NCBI GenBank assembly: GCA_002373855.1
Contig: DFKO01000139.1
Coordinates: 1-5,211, forward strand
Length of the DNA: 5,211 nucleotides
Origin: Lachnospiraceae bacterium UBA3643
GTDB lineage: Bacteria > Bacillota > Clostridia > Lachnospirales > Lachnospiraceae
Direction of reading: 5' to 3'
The translations under genes were made by a program, and so were the position numbers. Every line of letters begins with the position of its first letter. The stretch's first letter is position 1. The notes beneath the pieces were generated by a model, which saw nothing but the letters and a program-made list of their open reading frames with translations, was not told where the DNA came from and did not search any database. Shown piece by piece: positions 1 through 4,960 of the stretch.

Positions 1-587
1 ACATATCTGCCGTCATCAAGTGTCCTGTATTCAGAGACGGTATCGGTGACATCGCATGTAATAGAGATATCTATCGTCCCATCATTAAATGGCAGCGAAA
101 CACTGTATGATAATCCGTCATCTCCGGACAAGTCTTCTGTGGGGATTATCAGGCCTGTATATCTGTCAGCAATATCTATTGAAGGTGTGACAGCCGATGT
201 ATAACTGATACACTCATCCGTATACTCTCCCTCCATCGTGAGAGTGATTGGTATTGTCATCTGAGTGAAGCCGTCAGATGATACGCTTATTACATCTCCC
301 TTTTTAATTTCGCACGTGACGACCCTGTTATACTCACTCGGTGATACCCCGTAGTAAACAATACCGTCACATGTGATATTTTTATCATCACTGACCAGAA
401 GGCCGTATGCCTCCTCGTAATTACTGCCGGTAAAAGCTGTCACGTCAGTGTCTGCGCCATCACCTGCCTCAAAAGGCACACCGGCGCCTGATACCGAATC
501 TCCCCGGCTGCCTCCACATGCAGTCAGAGAAAATGTCAGCAATAATACGGCTGCTCCTATTATGTTTTTATTTTTTCCAAAATGCAT
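1..587 (-). CDS. Lipoprotein of unknown function, N-terminal part (3' end outside window)
   Basis: An open frame of 195 codons runs without a stop from an ATG at 587 to the left window edge, so the C-terminus is missing. The N-terminus is a lipoprotein signal: a short basic start (MHFGKNKN), a hydrophobic stretch at about residues 9-22 and a lipobox LTAC with the lipidated cysteine at position 24. This predicts an exported protein anchored in the outer leaflet of the cell membrane. A low-complexity Gly/Asp/Ser linker follows (about 25-50), then a segment that looks rich in beta strands (about 60-190), with many Asp, Thr, Ser and Val residues and further cysteines at 73, 92, 126 and 178. I do not recognise a family; an enzymatic or binding domain could lie beyond the edge. 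It starts 11 bases after the amidase stop and is probably its operon partner. No good Shine-Dalgarno sequence sits in the gap; the purine run GAAGAA at 602-607 is about 14 bases away. No alternative start explains the signal peptide better. Confidence 0.85.
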   Translation of the reverse strand, partial: MHFGKNKNIIGAAVLLLTFSLTACGGSRGDSVSGAGVPFEAGDGADTDVTAFTGSNYEEAYGLLVSDDKNITCDGIVYYGVSPSEYNRVVTCEIKKGDVISVSSDGFTQMTIPITLTMEGEYTDECISYTSAVTPSIDIADRYTGLIIPTEDLSGDDGLSYSVSLPFNDGTIDISITCDVTDTVSEYRTLDDGRY

Positions 588-598
588 TTTTGTATAAT

Positions 599-1414
599 TT
601 ATTCTTCGATAAGTTTCAGATTATACGTCTCAGCTATCGCCAGCGCATCAGCCACTCCAAGCTCTGCCAGCTTATCCGCCGATGAGAGGTATGCTTCATA
701 ATCTTCATCACTGCTTAAATATGCGTGTTCAATAATGACAGCCGGGATGCCGTACTTGGCCGTAAACCTCAGCTGATAATAATAATCGGCAACACTGCCG
801 TCATCGTAGAGTTCTTCTTTTGAAGCACCTCCGTCCTCACTATAGGGTCGTCGAACTATTCCCTCAAATCCACCGTACTCATCCATATCATCTGAGACAA
901 GTAGCCCTTTTTCGATCAGGTAATCAAGGAGAAAACCTCCGAGCCTTGACGATACCATATAATTGTCGGGGGTCTTTGCTCCGGGAGCCTGATAATGGGA
1001 TACATTGCACATGATCATGCATCCTCTCGACGGTTTGTCAGGATTAGCATTGATGTGGACCGATATAAATACGTCAGCATCTGATGCATACGCTATATCC
1101 GCCCTTTCCTGTGGCTCTACTTTTACATCATCCTCTCTCGTCATCACGACAGTAACATTTTCATATTTGAGGAGTTCACTGCGGAGCGCCTCGGCTATGA
1201 TGAGATTAAGGTCTTTTTCCATTATCTCTGCGCCGCCGTGTTTATATATGGCGCCCTCATCATCTCCCCCGTGTCCCGGGTCTATACAGATGACAAGGGG
1301 TCTGTCGCCTGTCCTAAATGAACCTGCCGAAAGTTTTACGCCGGATAAAGCAAAAATTGTTACAGCCAATGCAAGAAACGATAATAATATTTTTCCTGAT
1401 CTGTTTTTCTTCAT
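599..1414 (-). CDS. N-acetylmuramoyl-L-alanine amidase, Amidase_3 family, exported
   Basis: A 271-residue zinc hydrolase predicted to cut the amide bond between N-acetylmuramic acid and the L-alanine of the peptidoglycan stem peptide, outside the membrane. The N-terminus (MKKNRSGK, then hydrophobic residues about 9-25) is a signal peptide or membrane anchor; LSA-G near residue 30 is a possible cleavage point. The catalytic domain covers about 39-265. The expected Amidase_3 landmarks are present: IDPGHGG with zinc ligand His48, an EKDLNL segment with ligand Glu66, TRED with Arg93, SVHINAN with ligand His120, and IIEHAYLSS with the catalytic Glu229. The His120 to Glu229 stretch is about 109 residues, longer than in minimal members of the family, so an insertion is present (about 140-212). 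No separate cell-wall-binding domain is visible. The start is supported by AGGA six bases upstream, overlapping the stop codon of the esterase gene. It is the middle gene of a tight operon between the esterase and the lipoprotein. Function is secure at family level; the physiological role (cell separation, wall turnover or sporulation) is not shown. Confidence 0.93.
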   Translation of the reverse strand: MKKNRSGKILLSFLALAVTIFALSGVKLSAGSFRTGDRPLVICIDPGHGGDDEGAIYKHGGAEIMEKDLNLIIAEALRSELLKYENVTVVMTREDDVKVEPQERADIAYASDADVFISVHINANPDKPSRGCMIMCNVSHYQAPGAKTPDNYMVSSRLGGFLLDYLIEKGLLVSDDMDEYGGFEGIVRRPYSEDGGASKEELYDDGSVADYYYQLRFTAKYGIPAVIIEHAYLSSDEDYEAYLSSADKLAELGVADALAIAETYNLKLIEE

Positions 1415-1420
1415 AGATAA

Positions 1421-1425
1421 TCCTA
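1421..1425 (-). promoter_or_regulatory. Ribosome binding site overlapping upstream stop codon
   Basis: On the minus strand the stop codon TAG of the esterase gene (1425-1423) runs directly into GA, forming TAGGA. This places AGGA (1424-1421) six bases before the amidase ATG. The overlap suggests translational coupling, in which ribosomes finishing the esterase help initiate the amidase. Confidence 0.6.
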
Positions 1426-2475
1426 TAAACCAAGTATCTCCGATATGGTCGCCTTAAGTATCTCTGAAACCTTTTCATGGGTCACAACCGTCGGATGATA
1501 ATCAACCACTCTGCCGTCTTCTTCAAGTTGATCCTTAAACATCTTTGTATATATATTGCTGTCGCCTGTCTTTTCTTTATAAATATCAACAGCTTTTTGA
1601 AGTGAAGGGCAGAGAGTCTCTCCCATCACACCCAGGATACAGAGAATGGGTGTACCCGGTCTGTGCTTTCTGACCGTCTCCAAAAATGATGCATATTCCG
1701 CTGAATACATATCCTGCCTGTCTTTATGATCCAGGCAGTAGCTGGCATCATTTGTGCCAAGATTGATGACCGTAATGTCCGGACGGCGTCGCCCTTTAAA
1801 ATCCCATTCATACTTCTGGGGATTAAATCCGAAAATCTTTGAAACAGAGTAACCGCATTTTTCATATACCGACGGGATCAGCTGCTCCGTATGCCTCGTC
1901 TCTCCGTCATCCGAGTATCCCGATATGATACCCCATCCACTTAATGAACAGAGTTCTCCGTCCGCATCAAGTTTTCTGACAGTCTTTAACGAATATGATT
2001 TCGTACAGTCCTCCGTCATGGTGCTAAAGACATGACCCAGCATTTCATCATCGACGCCATATCCGCATGTTATGGAATCACCGATTATCTCCACAAGGAG
2101 TTTTTTATCCTCTGCAGGCTTTATACCCTTATCCGATATTATCTCCGTAACAGCAGCTGATGACATGGCATTTTCAGAGAGTTTGACCACTCTGATCATA
2201 TCTCCGTCACTGCATCTTAAGTCATACGAAAGATAGGGGCTGCTGACCATAAAGTCATATTTACGCTCATCATTTACATATATGGTGAGCCGTGCCCTGT
2301 CATACAGTTTCTCTGTTTTTTCCGCCGTCTCATCTCCGGCGATGTTTATCGTGATCGTCTCATCACATGTCACAAATTCTATACCGGAACCGGAAAAACC
2401 CAGTATGGCATTTCCATCATATTCAAATGCCCTTCCGATATATTTCACGTTTTCTCTTGTCGGTCTTACATTCAT
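1423..2475 (-). CDS. CE2-type carbohydrate acetylesterase (SGNH hydrolase), no signal peptide
   Basis: A 350-residue two-domain esterase predicted to remove acetyl groups from sugars. Residues 1-120 form a beta-rich N-terminal domain of the CE2 type (GRAFEYDG, then an FSGSGIEF segment, then YVND). Residues 125-350 form an SGNH/GDSL hydrolase domain. Visible blocks are IGDSITCGYG with nucleophile Ser134, SGWGI with the oxyanion glycine near 180-182, NLGTND with Asn242, and DYHP with catalytic His327, followed by THEK. The Asp precedes the His by two residues rather than the usual three, which fits the Ser-His dyad described for some CE2 enzymes. The start is supported by GGGAG (2489-2485) nine bases upstream. 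The N-terminus (MNVRPTREN) has no hydrophobic segment, so the enzyme looks cytoplasmic. Intracellular CE2 enzymes acting on imported acetylated manno-oligosaccharides are known from Roseburia, so that role is plausible. The neighbouring exported amidase suggests instead an envelope role, but an enzyme without export could not reach the wall. It is the first gene of the operon. Substrate is not determinable from sequence. Confidence 0.9.
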   Translation of the reverse strand: MNVRPTRENVKYIGRAFEYDGNAILGFSGSGIEFVTCDETITINIAGDETAEKTEKLYDRARLTIYVNDERKYDFMVSSPYLSYDLRCSDGDMIRVVKLSENAMSSAAVTEIISDKGIKPAEDKKLLVEIIGDSITCGYGVDDEMLGHVFSTMTEDCTKSYSLKTVRKLDADGELCSLSGWGIISGYSDDGETRHTEQLIPSVYEKCGYSVSKIFGFNPQKYEWDFKGRRRPDITVINLGTNDASYCLDHKDRQDMYSAEYASFLETVRKHRPGTPILCILGVMGETLCPSLQKAVDIYKEKTGDSNIYTKMFKDQLEEDGRVVDYHPTVVTHEKVSEILKATISEILGL

Positions 2476-2517
2476 ATTTTGTATCTCCCATTACATATAA
2501 ATACGCTTCCCACTGTA

Positions 2518-2526
2518 TGATATAAT
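2518..2526 (+). promoter_or_regulatory. Candidate extended -10 promoter for the DUF6062-like gene
   Basis: TG-A-TATAAT at 2518-2526 is a perfect extended -10 element (TGnTATAAT). No convincing -35 box lies 16-18 bases upstream, which extended -10 promoters tolerate. Transcription would begin near 2533, leaving an approximately 50-base leader with AAAGGA (2572-2577) six bases before the ATG at 2584. The -10 hexamer overlaps the -10 of the opposing candidate promoter almost completely. Confidence 0.55.
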
Positions 2527-2551
2527 AAACCATAAAGCGACATTATTCCAA
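2522..2551 (-). promoter_or_regulatory. Candidate sigma-A promoter for the esterase-amidase-lipoprotein operon
   Basis: Read on the minus strand, TTGGAA (2551-2546) is followed after 18 bases by TATTAT (2527-2522), a fair match to the -35 and -10 consensus. Transcription would begin near 2515 and give a leader of about 40 bases containing the GGGAG ribosome binding site. The assignment rests on motif resemblance only. Confidence 0.45.
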
Positions 2552-2563
2552 TATCTTAAGATA
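2552..2563. repeat. 12-bp perfect palindrome, possible operator
   Basis: TATCTTAAGATA is a perfect 12-bp palindrome. It lies directly next to the -35 box of the minus-strand promoter and inside the leader of the plus-strand gene, and is followed by a short direct repeat GATAC-A-GATAC (2560-2570). Its position suits a repressor site controlling both directions, but an AT-rich palindrome of this size can occur by chance. Confidence 0.3.
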
Positions 2564-2583
2564 CAGATACGAAAGGATTATAC

Positions 2584-3345
2584 ATGAAAGAAAAGCTTTA
2601 TACCATCCCGTTAAACGACGCCGTAAATGCAGGGGACGAATGTCCGTTTTGTTTTGCTGCCAGAGAGATAGAGCAGGATCTTTTGGACCTGGTGCTCGGC
2701 TCCGGTTCATCATATATGGAGGCAGACATGCGTGAAAAAACAGACCTGGCCGGATTTTGCAAAAATCATTTTCAAAAGATGTTTGATTACGGCAATACTC
2801 TCGGAAACGCATGGATATTAAAAACCCACTATATGCAGATGCGCAAGGAGATGGAAAAGGCTTTTAAATCCTATACTCCGGGAAAGACTCCAATGTTTTC
2901 AAAATTTTCAAAGAAAACGGGGATGGCAAATTCGGTAGCCGCATGGGTTAATGAAAAAGAAAACTCATGCTATATCTGCCGGGAGTTTAATGAGATATTT
3001 GAAAGATATATAGATACATTTTTTTATCTATATAAAAATGACAGTACCTTCGTAGAAAAGATAAAGAATTCAAAAGGCTTTTGCCTCTCACATATGGGGG
3101 ATATCTGCGAGGCAGCTGAGACAGCTCTTAATCAGAATGAGAAAGAACAGTTCTTTAGTATGTTGTTTCCCCTGATGACATCCAACATGGACCGTATGCA
3201 GGAAGATGTATCATGGATGGTTGAAAAATTTGATTACCTTAATAAAGACGCCGACTGGAAAAACTCAAAAGATGCGATCCAGCGTGGCATGCAGAAATTA
3301 AAAGGCGGGTACCCTGCCGACCCGCCATATAAATACAAAAAATAA
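2584..3345 (+). CDS. DUF6062-like protein with duplicated CxxC/CxxH putative zinc sites
   Basis: A 253-residue soluble protein without a signal peptide or membrane segment. The opening (MKEKLYTIPLNDA, then CPFC, then SYMEADMR and GFCKNH) resembles, from memory, the DUF6062 family common in Lachnospiraceae and related Clostridia, whose function is unknown. The protein contains two similar halves. The first has C20-x2-C23, 35 residues, then C59-x2-H62. The second has C129-x2-C132, 34 residues, then C167-x2-H170. Both halves carry an EI element a few residues after the CxxC and a GFCxxH at the end, so they look like an ancient internal duplication, each probably binding one zinc ion. A linker of about 45 residues separates them, and the C-terminal tail (about 220-253) is charged and rich in Gly and Pro. 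The start is supported by AAAGGA six bases upstream. The gene stands alone on the plus strand, divergent from the esterase operon and convergent with the GGDEF gene 5 bases away. No terminator of its own is visible. Role unknown: metal-dependent structural, regulatory or redox-sensing functions are all possible. Confidence 0.88.
   Translation: MKEKLYTIPLNDAVNAGDECPFCFAAREIEQDLLDLVLGSGSSYMEADMREKTDLAGFCKNHFQKMFDYGNTLGNAWILKTHYMQMRKEMEKAFKSYTPGKTPMFSKFSKKTGMANSVAAWVNEKENSCYICREFNEIFERYIDTFFYLYKNDSTFVEKIKNSKGFCLSHMGDICEAAETALNQNEKEQFFSMLFPLMTSNMDRMQEDVSWMVEKFDYLNKDADWKNSKDAIQRGMQKLKGGYPADPPYKYKK
3295..3326 (-). terminator. Intrinsic terminator of the GGDEF gene, inside the DUF6062 coding end
   Basis: Read on the minus strand, GGCGGGT (3326-3320) and ACCCGCC (3310-3304) form a perfect 7-bp GC-rich stem around a 9-base loop. 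TTTTAATTT (3303-3295) follows directly. The stem begins 24 bases after the stop codon of the PAS-GGDEF gene, the normal place for its Rho-independent terminator. The same bases encode residues 241-248 (GGYPADPP) of the convergent protein. On the plus strand the stem is followed by an A/T mix without a T run, so it should act in one direction only. Confidence 0.75.
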
Positions 3346-3350
3346 AGATA

Positions 3351-4763
3351 TTACGCCAAAAGTTCTGCTGCATAATACATTACGGCACACTCATTTTCCT
3401 GCCAGATACGGTAGCTTCTCCTGACAGCGCATACCAGATAACCGGAAACGTCATCGCCCTTTCTCATCCGGACTACCATCGCAGATTCGAAACCTTTATC
3501 TTTAAGGGATGAGTAAAATACCGGGGAATTTTGTTTTACCTTATCAAGAGTACTTTCCTTAAATACATCATCCTCTGACACGTCTGCGATATCAGTAGCA
3601 TCAAGATTAAATCCGGTATCGATGACAGCCTTAAGTCTCCCGTCATTTCTGACATAGTATAAATCACTTATCTGCAAAGCTTCTGTAATGAGAGGTGTCA
3701 CTGCTTTAATCTTTTCTTCAAAACCTTCTGCATTTTCAACTGCAGATCTGAGTTTCGTCATTGAGGTGAAGACACCCTGATTTGCAATTTTCTTGATTTC
3801 GATATCTCTGTGACTGTCCGCATCATAAATCGAATAACAGTTTCGTCCCCTGCTCTTGCCAAGGTACAGCATCTTGTCTATCAGCCGAAAGAGATCATCA
3901 AAATTATCGGCGTCCTCCGGATATGATGCTGCGCCGCATGTGGCCGTCACAAATGCAGATCCGTCTTCAAATTCTATACTGCTTCTAAAGACGCACGAGT
4001 CTGAATAGAGTCTCTCAAAAAATGACTGTTTATCCTCCCCGGTGGTATTATGCAGGTCAATTAAGAGCAGCTCATCTCCTCCAAATCTGCCTGCAAGACC
4101 GTATCCGTTTGTATATTTTGCAAGTGCATTCGCAACAGTGACGAGAACTTTGTCTCCTGCCCCGTGTCCATATGTATCATTAAGAAGTTTAAAATTGTCC
4201 AGATCGATCATGGTAAATGTAAATGGCATCTTCTCCCTGATCAGATGGTGAACAAACTGGAGTGCATACGTACGGGAAAGAATCCCTGTCAGGGGATCGA
4301 GTATCTCATCAAGACGTATCTCATCAACAATCTTGTCAAAATAGCTGTACTTTCTAAGGTTTTCCATGTTATAGAAAACCTTGTCATGGTTTATCCTTTG
4401 TTTTATAACATCAGTAACATCTATAAAGCTGCCCACAAGACCTACTATCCTGTCCCCGTCATATAAGGGGCGCTTTGAAGCAACTATATCCCGCTCCTCC
4501 CCTCGGATCATACACTTGCCCTGTACCTTGTATGTGCTGTGTCCTGAAAGCACCCGCAGTTCATCCTGCATAAACGGTTCAGGATCGGAATGCCATCCCA
4601 TATCTTCATCCGTCTTGCCTATCAGGACATCCTCAGAGTCAAAGCCGTAATAATCAAGAAATGCCTGATTGACACCAAGGAAACGTCTCTCGCTGTCCTT
4701 CCAAAAAACACAGTCCTGAGACGTATTGATTATGCTGTCAAAAAGTTCTACCGTCATTTCCAT
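3351..4763 (-). CDS. PAS-GGDEF-GAF protein, probable diguanylate cyclase
   Basis: A 470-residue cytoplasmic signalling protein predicted to make cyclic di-GMP from two GTP. Residues about 5-120 are a PAS sensor domain (CVFWKDSERRFLGVNQAF, ending in GSFIDVTDV). A helical linker (about 120-152) leads to the GGDEF domain (about 153-315), which begins at DPLTG and contains the metal and nucleotide residues Asp187, Asn195 and Asp204 in MIDLDNFKLLNDTYGHGAGD. The signature is GGDEL at 228-232, with Leu in place of the usual Phe, and the domain ends in a typical LGKSRGRN segment. The inhibitory RxxD site normally found just before the signature is absent (NGYG at 219-222). The C-terminal region (about 335-470) looks like a GAF-type sensor, ending in GYLVCAVRR and a final helix. 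A sensor after the GGDEF domain is an uncommon order. All other key residues are intact, so activity is likely. The ATG at 4763 is the first usable start in frame; its nearest Shine-Dalgarno (AGAGG, 4783-4779) is 15 bases away, so initiation may be weak. Terminates at the hairpin at 3295-3326. Confidence 0.92.
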   Translation of the reverse strand: MEMTVELFDSIINTSQDCVFWKDSERRFLGVNQAFLDYYGFDSEDVLIGKTDEDMGWHSDPEPFMQDELRVLSGHSTYKVQGKCMIRGEERDIVASKRPLYDGDRIVGLVGSFIDVTDVIKQRINHDKVFYNMENLRKYSYFDKIVDEIRLDEILDPLTGILSRTYALQFVHHLIREKMPFTFTMIDLDNFKLLNDTYGHGAGDKVLVTVANALAKYTNGYGLAGRFGGDELLLIDLHNTTGEDKQSFFERLYSDSCVFRSSIEFEDGSAFVTATCGAASYPEDADNFDDLFRLIDKMLYLGKSRGRNCYSIYDADSHRDIEIKKIANQGVFTSMTKLRSAVENAEGFEEKIKAVTPLITEALQISDLYYVRNDGRLKAVIDTGFNLDATDIADVSEDDVFKESTLDKVKQNSPVFYSSLKDKGFESAMVVRMRKGDDVSGYLVCAVRRSYRIWQENECAVMYYAAELLA

Positions 4764-4833
4764 AACTGAAACACAAAACCTCTCATACCTTAAACATATT
4801 TAATCAAATACACTTTTATAGTAGAAATTTTAT

Positions 4834-4898
4834 AAAAAAATCCCCTAAAATTCAACCTTTGCACCCGAATTAAACTGCCTTACAAAGACTCGGGGGAT
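4834..4898 (-). promoter_or_regulatory. Possible attenuator-like leader upstream of the GGDEF gene
   Basis: The minus-strand transcript can form alternative helices. Helix 1 pairs CCCGAGT (4894-4888) with ATTCGGG (4870-4864). Helix 2 pairs CTTTGTA (4887-4881) with TGCAAAG (4863-4857). Helix 3 pairs ATCCCC (4898-4893) with GGGGAT (4845-4840) and ends in an unbroken run of seven T (4840-4834), as a terminator would. Helices 2 and 3 nest together, whereas helix 1 shares bases with helix 3 and cannot coexist fully with helix 2. This is the layout of an attenuator or riboswitch expression platform, about 70 bases before the GGDEF start. It does not match any riboswitch consensus I know. No convincing promoter is visible just upstream, so it could also be a weak second terminator for bioY read-through. 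Confidence 0.35.
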
Positions 4899-4914
4899 AA
4901 TCAATACGGAAGAT

Positions 4915-4943
4915 AAAAAAACGCGGACTTAAATCCGCGTTTT
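4915..4943 (-). terminator. Intrinsic terminator downstream of bioY
   Basis: On the minus strand AAAACGCGGA (4943-4934) pairs with TCCGCGTTTT (4927-4918) to form a 10-bp stem with a 6-base loop. Seven T in a row (4921-4915) close it. It lies 17 bases after the bioY stop codon and should separate bioY from the GGDEF gene. On the plus strand only four T follow, so activity in that direction would be weak, and no gene needs it there. Confidence 0.88.
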
Positions 4944-4960
4944 CATAACCTGATCATTAT

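Noticed and set aside
1005..1457. 150-codon plus-strand open frame
   Set aside because: It lies antisense to the amidase, whose zinc and catalytic motifs are intact. Its translation has no recognisable domain, and no ribosome binding site was needed to explain the region.
1626..1865. 79-codon minus-strand open frame
   Set aside because: It is a second reading frame on the same strand inside the esterase gene, overlapping the conserved SGNH blocks. No independent evidence supports it.
2543..2812. 89-codon minus-strand open frame
   Set aside because: It covers the start of the DUF6062-like gene and the candidate promoter region, and has no recognisable features.
4164..4650. Two overlapping plus-strand open frames (100 and 89 codons)
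   Set aside because: Both are antisense to the PAS and GGDEF domains, have no family resemblance, and overlap each other. They are shadows of the coding gene.
4754..4786. Ten-codon minus-strand open frame (MRGFVFQLWK) overlapping the GGDEF start
   Set aside because: An upstream regulatory peptide was considered, but it lacks a properly spaced ribosome binding site, and such short frames are common by chance.
4857..4894. H-type pseudoknot formed by helices 1 and 2 of the leader
   Set aside because: The order of the strands is that of a pseudoknot, but with zero linking bases on both sides of the full 7-bp helices the fold is not sterically possible. The two helices are better treated as alternatives.
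4834..4898. Cyclic-di-GMP-I riboswitch
   Set aside because: The string GGTGCAAAGG faintly recalls the conserved GGACGCAAAGCC, and the downstream gene would fit. However, the tetraloop and receptor helices are absent and the element is too short.
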